Shown one piece after another: positions 1 through 8,700 of a stretch of DNA of 64,000 nt. The translations under genes were made by a program, and so were the position numbers. Numbering within the stretch: position 1 is the stretch's first letter; each line of letters opens with the position of its first letter. The DNA is from Candidatus Promineifilum breve (GTDB lineage: Bacteria; Chloroflexota; Anaerolineae; Promineifilales; Promineifilaceae), in contig NZ_LN890656.1 of assembly GCF_900066015.1 (NCBI RefSeq), forward strand, positions 558,001 through 622,000, read 5' to 3'. The notes beneath the pieces were generated by a model, which saw nothing but the letters and a program-made list of their open reading frames with translations, searched no databases and was not told where the DNA came from.

Positions 1-2
1 CC

Positions 3-536
3 GACGGTCCGCAACGGCTGGCGGCGGGCACGGCGGAACTGATCGCCGCCGGTTGCCACGACAATCAGGCCAAGCTCCCGTGGGATCGCACCATCTGCAT
101 CCTGGAAGTGGCCCCGGCCGCGCTGCCGGCGGTCACCGTCCATCTGGCCCGCGGCTGGTCGGGCGTCGAGCCGTGGGGCGTATGGGCGCTGGGCCGCGAA
201 AGCGCCGTCGGCTGGGCGGCCACCGCCGGCCGCGAGACGCGCTTCGCCGTCGAAGCTTTCCCGTTCTGCGTGGACAACCAGCCGACGGGCCAGACGGTGG
301 AGTTCGTCGTGGACGACCGGGTCGTGGGCGATCAGGTCGTGGCCGCCCACCGCTGGGACAGTTGCGACGCGGCGCAAATCGAGGTCGTCGTGCCGGCCGA
401 ACTGGTCGCCATCGGCTGGAACGAGCTGACCTTGCGCTTCGGCCGCGCCGACCGCCCGGCCGACGTGACCGGCGGCGCCAACCCCGACGGGCGCGAATTG
501 AGCGTGGGCTTCACTCGGCTGGAGAGAATAAAATAA
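3..536 (+). CDS. C-terminal part of an unidentified protein (5' end outside window)
   Basis: The reading frame is open from the first bases of the window to the TAA at 534-536, so this is the last ~177 residues of a longer protein. The visible part has no membrane segment. It reads like an all-beta domain: alternating hydrophobic stretches such as VEFVVDDRVV and IEVVVPAEL, then NELTLRFGRA near the end. This resembles beta-sandwich tails found on some bacterial glycosyltransferases and cell-surface proteins, but I cannot name a family. The stop codon is already part of a cacggat-type repeat that follows at once. Coding status is supported by the uninterrupted frame and by GC-rich third positions. 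Confidence 0.7.
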   Translation, partial: DGPQRLAAGTAELIAAGCHDNQAKLPWDRTICILEVAPAALPAVTVHLARGWSGVEPWGVWALGRESAVGWAATAGRETRFAVEAFPFCVDNQPTGQTVEFVVDDRVVGDQVVAAHRWDSCDAAQIEVVVPAELVAIGWNELTLRFGRADRPADVTGGANPDGRELSVGFTRLERIK

Positions 537-575
537 CCACGGATTGACACGGATTTCACGGATCAACACGCCCCA
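533..575. repeat. cacggat-type intergenic repeat (family G)
   Basis: Run of near-repeats of cacggattga/cacggatttc starting with taaccacgg. The TAA at 534-536 is the stop codon of the upstream gene. Other copies lie at 31160-31256, 33366-33495, 52900-52995, 56810-57000 and 58452-58562. Confidence 0.7.
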
Positions 576-657
576 TAAAACTTGAGTACCTTACAGAATA
601 GGCTATATTCTTAAGCCCTCGGAGCGACGGCGCTCACGCTCAACGGAGGCACACGCG

Positions 658-1044
658 ATGCACCACAACTTCAAACCCGACGGCTACAACAGCGTCTCGG
701 TCTACATCATGGCCGACGACCCGCCCGCGGTCATCGACTTCCTGACGGCCGCCTTCGACGCCCAGCCGCTGCGCCAATCCCAGCGCTCCGACGGCAGCCT
801 GGCCCACGGCGAACTGCGCCTCGACGACACGATCGTCATGATCTCCGGCGCGAATCCTGACGCCCCGGCCTTCCCGACCTGGCTCCACGTCTACGTGCCC
901 GATGTCGCTGAGACCTACCGCCGCGCCCTGGCCGCCGGCGGCCGTTCCATTATGGCGCCGGTGGTGCAGGCCGGTGACAGCGACAAACGCGGCGCGGTGG
1001 CCGACCCGGCCGGCAATACGTGGTGGATATCAACCCAACAATGA
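658..1044 (+). CDS. VOC family (glyoxalase/PhnB-like) protein
   Basis: A 128-residue protein of the vicinal-oxygen-chelate fold. It has the paired beta-alpha-beta-beta-beta layout: an N-terminal module (VSVYIMADDPPAVIDFLTAAF) with a predicted short strand LRLDDTIVMI, then a C-terminal module (WLHVYVPDVAETYRRALAAG) ending in the typical DPAGNTWWIST strand. PhnB-like members of this length are common, and their substrates usually cannot be predicted. The start is supported by GGAGG ten bases upstream of the ATG. Its TGA overlaps the ATG of the next gene (ATGA), so the two are probably translated together. Family assignment is firm; the reaction is unknown. Confidence 0.88.
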   Translation: MHHNFKPDGYNSVSVYIMADDPPAVIDFLTAAFDAQPLRQSQRSDGSLAHGELRLDDTIVMISGANPDAPAFPTWLHVYVPDVAETYRRALAAGGRSIMAPVVQAGDSDKRGAVADPAGNTWWISTQQ

Positions 1045-2603
1045 CAACTTTTACCCCCGAACACGCCGCCCGCTTCGACGAACTGCAAACCAAACTGGCC
1101 CCCCTGTGGCGGCTCATCGGCCGCACCGACCCCGGCGGCGTGGTGCAGGACGAAAACACCCTCGTCGTCCTCTCTTCGCTCACCGGCGAATTCGGCGCGC
1201 CTGGCATCGTCCAGAAGGTCTACGAGGAGCGCTTCCTCTTTATGACCTTCCTGCTGCGCCAGCCCAATCTGCGGCTCATCTACCTCACCTCGCAGCCCGT
1301 CGCCCCGCTGACCATCGACTACTACCTCCACAACCTGCCCGACGTCACCGTCAGCCACGCCCGCAAGCGGCTGCATCTGCTGTCGCCGCAGGACGGCTCC
1401 AACGCCTCGCTGGTGGAGAAGGTGCTGGCCCGGCCGTGGTTCGTGCGCCTCATCCGCGACCACATCCCCAACCCCGACCGCGCCCACCTTGTGCCCTTCC
1501 TGACGACTGACCTGGAGCGCGAGCTGGCCCTGCAATTGGGCATCCCCATGTATGCCGCCGACCCGCGCCACTTCGCCCTGGGCGGCAAGAGCGGGGCGCG
1601 GCGCGTCTTCGCCGAGGAAGAATTGCGCCACCCGCCCGGCGTCGAAGACATCAGCGACGAGGCCGGCTTCGTCGCCGCCATCATCAGCCTGCGCGCCCAA
1701 CACCCGGCCATCGGGCGGGTGATCACCAAGCACAACCAGGGCGTGTCGGGCGAGGGCAACGCCGTGGTCGATCTGCGCGGCCTGCCGCCGCCCGGCAGCC
1801 CCAGCGAGGCCGCAGCCGTCACCGAACGCCTGCGAGCGATGCGCTTCGAGAACGCCAACCTGACCTACGACGCCTACATGGGCGCGATGGCCCGGCAGGG
1901 CGGCATCGTCGAGGAGATGATCGACGGCGCGGAGAAGCGCAGCCCCAGCGTGCAGATGCGCATCTCCCCCCTGGGCAAGGTCGAAATCCTCTCCACCCAC
2001 GACCAGATGCTCGGCGGCCCCAGCGGCCAGAGCTATCTGGGGGCCATCTTCCCCGCCGACCCGGCCTACAGCCGCCTGATCACCCGCGAAGCGGCCAAAG
2101 TCGGGGCGCGCTTTGTGCGCGAGGGCATCGTCGGCCGCTTCGCCCTCGACTTCCTGACCGTGAAGAAGGCGTCCGACGCGGCCGAACCCGCCGATGCGTG
2201 GGACGCCTACGCCATCGAGGTCAATCTGCGCAAGGGGGGCACGACCCACCCCTTCCTGACCCTGCAATATCTGACCGACGGCCTCTACGACGCCGAATCG
2301 GGCGAATTCACCACCGAACTGGGCGAGCGGCGCTACTACGTGGCCTCCGACCACGTGGAGTCCCACGCCTATCGTATCTTCACCCCCGACGACCTGCTCG
2401 ATCTGATCAGCCTCCACCGCCTGACCTTCGACCAGACCTGCCAGACGGGGCTGATCCTCCATATGTTCAGCGCCGTGGGCGAACTCGGCCGCCTGGGCGT
2501 CACCTGCATCCACGGCACGCCCGCCCGCGCCCGCCGCCTCTACGACGACTTCCTCGCCCTCCTCGACCGGGAAGCAGCGAAGAGGGTAGCGAGTGGCGAG
2601 TAG
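1041..2603 (+). CDS. PGM1-related ATP-grasp peptide ligase
   Basis: A 520-residue protein resembling the peptide ligase PGM1 of pheganomycin biosynthesis, an ATP-grasp carboxylate-amine ligase. Visible landmarks are an N-terminal domain with LRLIYLTSQPV, an ATP-contacting segment ITKHNQGVSGEGN near residue 230, and a metal-binding end of the ATP-grasp fold around 385-405 (FALDFLTV, AIEVNLRKGGTTHP). The start is placed at the ATG at 1041, which overlaps the stop of the VOC gene. An in-frame start at 1020 would lie inside that gene. No precursor peptide or other RiPP gene is adjacent, so the substrate is unknown. The last residues (RVASGE) and the TAG stop are encoded by a 7-base tandem repeat. 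Confidence 0.8.
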   Translation: MTTFTPEHAARFDELQTKLAPLWRLIGRTDPGGVVQDENTLVVLSSLTGEFGAPGIVQKVYEERFLFMTFLLRQPNLRLIYLTSQPVAPLTIDYYLHNLPDVTVSHARKRLHLLSPQDGSNASLVEKVLARPWFVRLIRDHIPNPDRAHLVPFLTTDLERELALQLGIPMYAADPRHFALGGKSGARRVFAEEELRHPPGVEDISDEAGFVAAIISLRAQHPAIGRVITKHNQGVSGEGNAVVDLRGLPPPGSPSEAAAVTERLRAMRFENANLTYDAYMGAMARQGGIVEEMIDGAEKRSPSVQMRISPLGKVEILSTHDQMLGGPSGQSYLGAIFPADPAYSRLITREAAKVGARFVREGIVGRFALDFLTVKKASDAAEPADAWDAYAIEVNLRKGGTTHPFLTLQYLTDGLYDAESGEFTTELGERRYYVASDHVESHAYRIFTPDDLLDLISLHRLTFDQTCQTGLILHMFSAVGELGRLGVTCIHGTPARARRLYDDFLALLDREAAKRVASGE

Positions 2604-2662
2604 CGAGTGGCGAGTAGCGAGTGGCGAGTGGCGAGTGGCGAGTGGCGAGTGGCGAGTGGCGA
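2586..2662. repeat. heptanucleotide tandem repeat, gtggcga/gtagcga, 11 units (family A)
   Basis: Eleven consecutive 7-base units, gtagcga alternating with gtggcga and then pure gtggcga. The first units lie inside the 3' end of the PGM1-type ligase gene and supply its TAG stop at 2601-2603. Related runs occur at 25189-25244, 26909-26936 and (inverse orientation) 19311-19335. Confidence 0.9.
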
Positions 2663-2666
2663 GTTA

Positions 2667-2774
2667 AGACCCTCTCCTAACCTCTCCCAAAGGGAGAGGG
2701 ATCAGAAAAGACCCTCTCCCACAGCGAGTGTTCTGGTTCCCTCTCCCCTTGGGAGAGGGTTAGGGAGAGGGTCT
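2667..2774. repeat. Inverted repeat, ccctctcc...ggagaggg (family I)
   Basis: Outer arms gaccctctcctaacctctccc and its near-complement ending at 2774 enclose inner gggagaggg/ccctctccc copies. A transcript could fold into a long hairpin. No protein is credible here. Confidence 0.75.
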
Positions 2775-2780
2775 TCTCCC

Positions 2781-2812
2781 CTGCTCCCCTGCTCCCCTGC
2801 TCCCCTGCTCCC
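2781..2812. repeat. Tandem ctgctccc repeat, 4 units (family E)
   Basis: Four perfect 8-base units followed by degenerate C-rich sequence. Similar runs occur at 19276-19304 (inverse), 26939-26975 and 38071-38102 (inverse). Confidence 0.85.
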
Positions 2813-2871
2813 CCGCCCCCCCAGCCCCCCTGCATAATGCACCAATCCCCCATTCACGCTAAACTCCCCCC

Positions 2872-5124
2872 ATGCTCCGCTTCTCCGACTTCTCCCACCT
2901 GCCGGAGATCGACGACCTCGTGCGCCGGCTGGTGGCCGAGACGGCCGGGCTGGTCGTCGTGGCCGGGCTGGATAGCCGGCCGGGCGGCGACTCCCCCGGC
3001 GACACCACCGACCCCTTCCACTTCCTACCCAGCGGCCGATCCACCATCTTCCGCGTGCTGGTCAGCGAGGCCCTCGACGCCCAACCCCGCGCCCGCTGCC
3101 TCGTCGTGGCCGCCGACCGGGGGGCCATCAACGTCGCCCGCCGCTTCCGCAACCGCATCGAACTGATCGAGGTCAAGCCGTCGTTCGGTTACGCCGAGGC
3201 CATCGCCGCCGCCCTCGCCAAGCGGCCGGACCTGCTCGTCGTCGACCGGCTGGCGGCCGACAACCTGCCGCCGCTGCTGGCCGCCGCCCGCGCCGGCGTG
3301 CGCGTCCTGTCGCAACTGGACACGCTCTACTGCGCCCAGGCCGTGGCCCGCCACCTGGGCGATCTGGGCGCGGCGGCCGATGACCTGAGCGGGTTGCATT
3401 GGGTGCTCGGCCTCCAGCGCCTGCCCACCCTCTGCCCCACCTGCAAGCGCCCGGCCGACGTGACCGCCGATCAACTGGCCCAACTCGAGGCGCTCGGCCG
3501 CCGCTACCCATCGCTGAGCGCCCACCAGGCCCCGGCCGAGGGCGGCGTCTTCTACGCCCCGGTCGGTTGCGCCGAATGCCACTTCACCGGCCGCCGGGGG
3601 GACGTGGCCGCCTTCGACTTCTTCGACGCCACCGATTCAGCCGCCGACCTCTGGACGCGCCCCAGCGCCATGCCGATGGAAGCCTACGTCTGGCTATTGG
3701 CCCAGCGCGGCCAACTGGCCCTGAGCGACGCGCTGGACTTTGCCGCCCATCAGGTGCGCCGCAGCAACAATCTGCTCCTGCACAGCGAGCGACTGCTGAC
3801 CGAGCGCAGCGCCGCCCTGGAGCGCAAAACCGTCGAACTCGACTCCGCCAACCGCCTGCTGAAGCAGCGCACCCGCGAACTGGTCTCGCTGGAGGGCATC
3901 GGCCAATCGCTCATCACCTGGAGCGACCTGCGCGAACTGGGCGACCGCGTGCTCAAGTCGGCCATGGAACTGAGCAAGGCCGACCGGGGCGTGCTCTACT
4001 ACGTGCGCTCCAGCGACTGGGGGCAAATCCTGGCCGCTCGCGGCTGGGTCGGGGCGCACGAAGGGGTAGGGCTGGCCCGCGGCCTCATCTATGAGCACCT
4101 GTCCGACCGCGAGCCGATGGTCTATCGCGACAACCCGCCGGGGCTGCAACCGCCGGCCGACAGCCCACCGTTGCGCGCCGGGCAGGCCATCCCCCTGGCC
4201 GCCCACGGCATCCCCGCCGGGCTGATGCTCATCCAGTCCACCCGCAAGAACGGGTTCTCGCCAGGCGAGGTGGCTCTGCTGCAAACACTGGCCGGCTATG
4301 CCGCCATCGCCATGCAGCGCGCCGGGCTGATCGAGCAACTACAGGGCAAGATCGAGGCCCTGGAAGCGGCCCAAGTGGAGATCGCCCAGAAGGAGCGGCT
4401 GGAGCGCGAGCTGGAACTGGCCCGGCAGGTGCAGCTGAGCATGATCCCGCGCACCTTCCCCGACGTGGGCGGCGTCACCTTCGCCGCCGCCTATGCCCCG
4501 GCGCGGCAGGTGGGCGGCGACTTCTACGACGTCATCCGCCTCGACGACGAGCGCGTGGCCCTGGTCATCGCCGACGTGGCCGACAAGGGCATGCCCGCCG
4601 CCCTCTACATGGCCCTGGCCCGCAGCCTCATCCTGGCCGAGGCCCGCCGCGCCGCCGCCCCGGCCGAGGTGCTGGGCAACGTCAACCGCCTGCTGCTGGA
4701 AGTGGGCCAGGAAAATATGTTCGTCACGGTCTTCTATGGCGTGCTCGACCGGGGGCGCGGCCATCTCACCTACGCCCGCGCCGGGCACGACCACCCGTTC
4801 CTGCTGCGCGACGGCGGGATCGCCCCGCTGCAAGGGCGCGGCATGGCCCTCGGCCTGTTCGCCGCGCCGCTATTCCACGTCAGCGAAGAGACGATGGCCC
4901 TGCGCCCCGGCGACCGGCTGGTGCTCTACACCGACGGGCTGACCGACGTGGTCGGCCCCGACGGTGAAATGCTCGGCCGCGAACGGCTGATGGCCCGGCT
5001 GCCGGCCTACGCCGGCCACGCCCCGGCCATGATGTGCCGGGCGCTGTTCGACGACCTGGCGGCTTATCGAAGGGATGAGGGGCAGTTTGATGATATGGCG
5101 GTGTTGGTGGTAGAGATGGGATAA
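2872..5124 (+). CDS. Degenerate GspE/PilB-like domain fused to GAF and SpoIIE-type PP2C phosphatase
   Basis: A 750-residue multidomain protein. Residues ~1-260 follow the C-terminal half of type II secretion/type IV pilus ATPases, ending in the tetracysteine zinc site (CPTC near 188-191, CAEC near 233-236, then FTGRRGDVAAFDFF). The ATPase chemistry is gone: the Walker A position reads GLDSRPGGDSPGDTT, Walker B reads LLVVDRLAADN without the catalytic Glu, and the LSTLHT box is LSQLDT. A coiled-coil-like segment (~300-345) leads into a GAF domain (~347-490) and a PP2C phosphatase (~525-750) with GGDFYD, IADVADKG, YTDGLTD and DDMAV, so the phosphatase should be active. Likely role: a signalling phosphatase scaffolded by a pseudo-ATPase, perhaps linked to pili. 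No clear ribosome site precedes the ATG; the upstream DNA is repeats. Confidence 0.85.
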   Translation: MLRFSDFSHLPEIDDLVRRLVAETAGLVVVAGLDSRPGGDSPGDTTDPFHFLPSGRSTIFRVLVSEALDAQPRARCLVVAADRGAINVARRFRNRIELIEVKPSFGYAEAIAAALAKRPDLLVVDRLAADNLPPLLAAARAGVRVLSQLDTLYCAQAVARHLGDLGAAADDLSGLHWVLGLQRLPTLCPTCKRPADVTADQLAQLEALGRRYPSLSAHQAPAEGGVFYAPVGCAECHFTGRRGDVAAFDFFDATDSAADLWTRPSAMPMEAYVWLLAQRGQLALSDALDFAAHQVRRSNNLLLHSERLLTERSAALERKTVELDSANRLLKQRTRELVSLEGIGQSLITWSDLRELGDRVLKSAMELSKADRGVLYYVRSSDWGQILAARGWVGAHEGVGLARGLIYEHLSDREPMVYRDNPPGLQPPADSPPLRAGQAIPLAAHGIPAGLMLIQSTRKNGFSPGEVALLQTLAGYAAIAMQRAGLIEQLQGKIEALEAAQVEIAQKERLERELELARQVQLSMIPRTFPDVGGVTFAAAYAPARQVGGDFYDVIRLDDERVALVIADVADKGMPAALYMALARSLILAEARRAAAPAEVLGNVNRLLLEVGQENMFVTVFYGVLDRGRGHLTYARAGHDHPFLLRDGGIAPLQGRGMALGLFAAPLFHVSEETMALRPGDRLVLYTDGLTDVVGPDGEMLGRERLMARLPAYAGHAPAMMCRALFDDLAAYRRDEGQFDDMAVLVVEMG

Positions 5125-5132
5125 TTGGTCGC

Positions 5133-5160
5133 TTGAATTTCGCGGGCAATGAGTTATATT
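5133..5160 (+). promoter_or_regulatory. Candidate sigma70-type promoter of the Phd/RelE pair
   Basis: TTGAAT at 5133-5138 and TATATT at 5155-5160 with a 16-base spacer, 33 bases before the antitoxin ATG. Pattern match only. Confidence 0.4.
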
Positions 5161-5193
5161 ACACTATAGAACGTACAACAGGATGTTCAATCT

Positions 5194-5454
5194 ATGGCTA
5201 CAAAGATCATGCCCATCAGCGATTTACGGCGCAATGCCGGCGAAGTGTTAAATGCCGTTCGGGAAGGCGGCGAAGTTGTCTATATCACCCAGCATGGCCG
5301 ACCGGCGGCGGTTCTGGTTGAGTATGAGCGCTACGAGGCGATGCTCGCGCAGTTGGAGGACCTGGCCGATTTGGCGGCTATCGAGGCGGCGGCCGATGAG
5401 CCGTCGCGCGACTACGCGGATTTCCTGGCCGGCCTGGTACAAAGCGAAAACTGA
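5194..5454 (+). CDS. Type II antitoxin, Phd/YefM family
   Basis: An 86-residue protein with the standard Phd/YefM N-terminal DNA-binding fold: MPISDLRRNAGEVLNAVREG, then VYITQHGRPAAVLVEYERYEAML. The acidic, helical C-terminus (LADLAAIEAAADEPSRDY) is the part that usually wraps and neutralises the toxin. It lies 2 bases before the RelE-type toxin gene, the normal antitoxin-first order. Such antitoxins normally repress their own promoter. A copy of the C-terminal segment survives as a remnant at 9047-9139. Confidence 0.9.
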   Translation: MATKIMPISDLRRNAGEVLNAVREGGEVVYITQHGRPAAVLVEYERYEAMLAQLEDLADLAAIEAAADEPSRDYADFLAGLVQSEN

Positions 5455-5456
5455 CG

Positions 5457-5714
5457 ATGTATCGCTTGCAGATCAAGCGCTCGGCCGAAGCGGATTTGCG
5501 CCGCTTGCCCGCGCCGGTATTCGCGCGGATCAATGAGCGTCTGTTAACGTTACGCGATGAGCCGCGACCACCAGGCGTGCGCAAGCTTCAAGGCCAACAG
5601 GAGGGCTGGCGAATTCGCGTCGGCGAGTATCGGGTTATTTACCTGATCGATGATTCCAACCGATTGATTACCATCGTGCGTGTTCGACACCGACGAGACG
5701 TTTATAAAACCTAG
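5457..5714 (+). CDS. Type II toxin, RelE/ParE family
   Basis: An 85-residue basic protein of the RelE/ParE superfamily: IKRSAEADLRRLP near the N-terminus, then the core RPPGVRKLQGQQEGWRIRVGEYRVIYLID and the terminal VRHRRDVYKT. Members are mostly ribosome-dependent mRNA interferases or gyrase poisons; this one has the RelE-like arginine/lysine-rich core. It is transcribed with the antitoxin directly upstream. The stop codon TAG (5712-5714) is the first triplet of a palindromic repeat, so the toxin ends exactly where the repeat begins. Confidence 0.9.
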   Translation: MYRLQIKRSAEADLRRLPAPVFARINERLLTLRDEPRPPGVRKLQGQQEGWRIRVGEYRVIYLIDDSNRLITIVRVRHRRDVYKT

Positions 5715-5746
5715 AAACCGAGTTTCTCGGCAGAAACTCGGTTTCT
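5713..5746. repeat. Palindromic repeat agaaaccgagtttct (family H)
   Basis: Perfect 15-base arms (5713-5727 and 5732-5746) around a 4-base loop. It could act as a terminator-like hairpin for the toxin-antitoxin transcript. Related copies lie at 9145-9175 (decayed), 10376-10411, 32353-32384, 32401-32433 and 47905-47940. Confidence 0.9.
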
Positions 5747-5764
5747 ATCTTAGCTGTTACATCT

Positions 5765-8700
5765 CTACTGCGCCCAGACCACCGGCACCAACGCCCTATA
5801 CCCCACAGGCGGCGGCGGGACGATTGGCCCCGGTGCGCCCCAGTTCGGTAAATAATCATCCGCCGGATGATTGGTCAGCAAGGTCTGGCCGCTGCCATCC
5901 GAGTTCATCACGTAGATCTCAGGGTTGCCGTCACGTAAACTATTGAAGGCGATCCTTGTCCCATCCGGGGCCCAGGTCGGGTAATAGTCGCTCACGCCGT
6001 TGGTGGTCAGGCGGGTCGGATTGCCGCCGTCGGCATCCATCACCATGATCTCGTAGCTGCTGTCGCGCCAACTCTCATAGGCGAGCTTCGTCCCATCGGG
6101 CGACCAGGCTGGAGAGTAATCCCCTTCCGCATAGTTAGTCAGGTTGGTCTGGCCGCTGCCGTTGGCATTCATGACGTAAATCTCATTGTTGCCGTCGCGG
6201 TCGCTATGAAAGGCGATCTTCGCCCCAACGGGCGACCAGGCCGGCCGATTGTCGGCGGCCGGGTTGTTGGTCAGGCGCGTCTGGGCGCTGCCAGCGGCGT
6301 TCATGACGTAGATCTCGGGGTTGCCGTCGCGCTCGCTGGTGAAAGCGATCTTCGACCCGTCGGGCGACCAGGTCGGATAGCTGTCGTACGCGGCATTGTT
6401 GGTCAGACGAGTCGGATTGCCGCCGTCGCCGTCCATCACGTAGATCTCCCAGTTGCCGTCGCGGTTACTCCCGAAGGCGATCTTCGTCCCGTCCGGCGAC
6501 CAGGCCGGCTGGTCATCCTCCGCGGCGTGGTTGGTCAGATTGGTCTGATTGCCGCCGTTGGCATTCATCACGTAGATCTCAGAGCTGCCGTCGCGGGTGG
6601 TGGTAAAGAGGATCGCCGACCCATCGAAGCCCCAGGCCGGCTGGCTGTCGGCCGCGCCGTTGCCGGTCAGATTGGTTTGGCCGCTGCCGTCGGCGCTCAT
6701 GACGTAGACCTCGTTGTTGCCGTCGCGGTTGCTGGTGAAGGCCAGGCGCGAGCCGTCGGACGACCACGCCGGTTCGGTGTCCATCGCCGTATTCTGGGTC
6801 ACGTCCGTCTGGTTGCCGCCGTCGGCGTCCATCACGAAGATGTCCACGTCCAGATCGCGGAAAGCCTCGAAGGCGATCTGCGTCCCGTCCGGCGACCAGG
6901 TGGGGTTGTAATCGCCCGACGCCGGGTCGTTGGTCAGATTGGTCTGGCCGCTGCCGTCGGCGTTCATGGCGTAAATCTCAAAGCCGCCGTCACGATTGCT
7001 CTGGAAAGCGATTTTGCTCCCGTCCGGCGACCAGGCCGGGTTGTGATCGCCGGCGGCGTTGTTGGTCAGGTTGGTCGGGTTGCCGCCGTCGGCATCCATG
7101 ATAAAGATCTCGTCGTTACCGGCGCGATTGCTGGTGAAGATGATCTGCGTTCCGTCCGGCGACCAGGCCGGCTGGTAGTCGAACGCGGCGTTGTTGGTGA
7201 GGCGCGTCTGGTTGCCGCCGTCGGCGTCCATCACGTAGATCTCGCCGTTGCCGTCGCGGTCGCTGGTGAAGGCGATCCGCGTCCGGTTGGGCGACCAGGC
7301 CGGCTCGGAATCGGCCGCCGGGTTGTTGGTGACGCGCTTCTGGTCGCTGCCGTCGGCGTTCATGGTGTAGATTTCCTGGTTGCCGTGGCGCTCGCTCATG
7401 AAGGCGATGCGGCCGGTGGGAGTCTGGGGCAACGGCGGCGTGTAGGGCGGGGCCTCGAAGGAGCCGGCGTCGCAGCCCGCGCCTTGCGGCCGCGGTTCGC
7501 CGCGCTGATCCAGCCCGTTGACCGGCGCGCCGGCACAGTCAGCGCCGGGAGCAATGTCCTGGGCCGGGCTGCCGGGGATGAGGGCATGGGTCTGGGTTGG
7601 CCCGCCGTTGTTGGCCAGCGTCGTATCCAGAATGGCCGCCAGGTCATAGTTGCCCGCGTCGCTGGTAGCGATCACATCCGATACGCCGGGGCTGAAGTTG
7701 GCAAACGCCTGGGCCGAGGTCAAGCCACTGTGGCCGAACACGTTGGCGGCGCCGGCGTTGACTGTGCCGCCTTCAATGCGGAGTTCACCGCCGCTATTGG
7801 TCGCGCTGTTCCCGGCGATCAGGCTGCGGGTCAACGTCACCATGTTGCCCGAGTAGCTATAGATACCGCCGCCGTTGTCGGCCGTGTTGCCGGAGAGGGT
7901 GCTATTGATGACGGTTGTCATGGCCGCGTCGTGACCGGTATCGATGCCGCCGCCATTCGCGGACGAGTTGCCGGAGAGGGTGCTGTTGACTACGGTCAAC
8001 GTGCCATTGCTATTGGCTATACCCCCGCCATAACTCGCGCCCACGTTGCCGGTAAAGGTGCTGTTGGCGATGGTCATCGTATCATAAAAGAACAGGATGC
8101 CCCCGCCACCCGTCGCCGAGTTACCGGAGAAGACGCTGTCGGTGATTGTCACCAAACCGGACCAGGAGGTAAGACCGGCCCCATAGGGGCCTTCGTTGTC
8201 AGAGAAAGTGCTGCCGTTGATAGTCGCCGTACCGTCGACGTTGTAGATCCCGCCGGCGCGGCTGTAGGCCCAGTTGCCGGTGATAGTGCTGTTGGTGACG
8301 GTCAGCGTGCCGCCATCGTTGAAGATGCCGCCGGCATCATAGCCGGCCGCGTTTCCGGAGATGGTGCTGTTGTTGACGGCCAGTATCCCGCCGTCGTTGA
8401 GGATGCCGCCGCCGGAATCCATGAAGGCGTTCTTGCCGTGCCGCACGGTCAGGTTATCGAGCGTCAGATCGCCCGCCGCGCTGATCTCCAGGACGCGGTA
8501 ATCGGCCGGCGTACAGCCGCCCGGCAACGTGACCGGGTTGCAGGTCGAGGCCTGGATGACGAAATTATCCTGCGGCAGGGCGAAGATGGTCATCTCGCTG
8601 GTGACGGCCGGCAGCTGGCTGCCCAGGGTGATCGGGCTGGTAGCGAAGGTCAGGTAAATATCGTCGGCCCCACTGCCCGCGATGCATTCGCCGGTAGTCG

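Noticed and set aside
915-2513. 532-codon open frame on the minus strand opposite the PGM1-type ligase
   Set aside because: Low-complexity, GC-driven shadow of the ligase gene; no ribosome site or domain.
2586-2812. CRISPR array
   Set aside because: Units are 7-8 bases, contiguous and without spacers; they are tandem repeats, and no cas gene is in the window.
2607-2837. Small protein MASSEWRVASGEW... encoded in the gtggcga repeat
   Set aside because: Its sequence is only the translation of tandem repeats and C-rich repeats.
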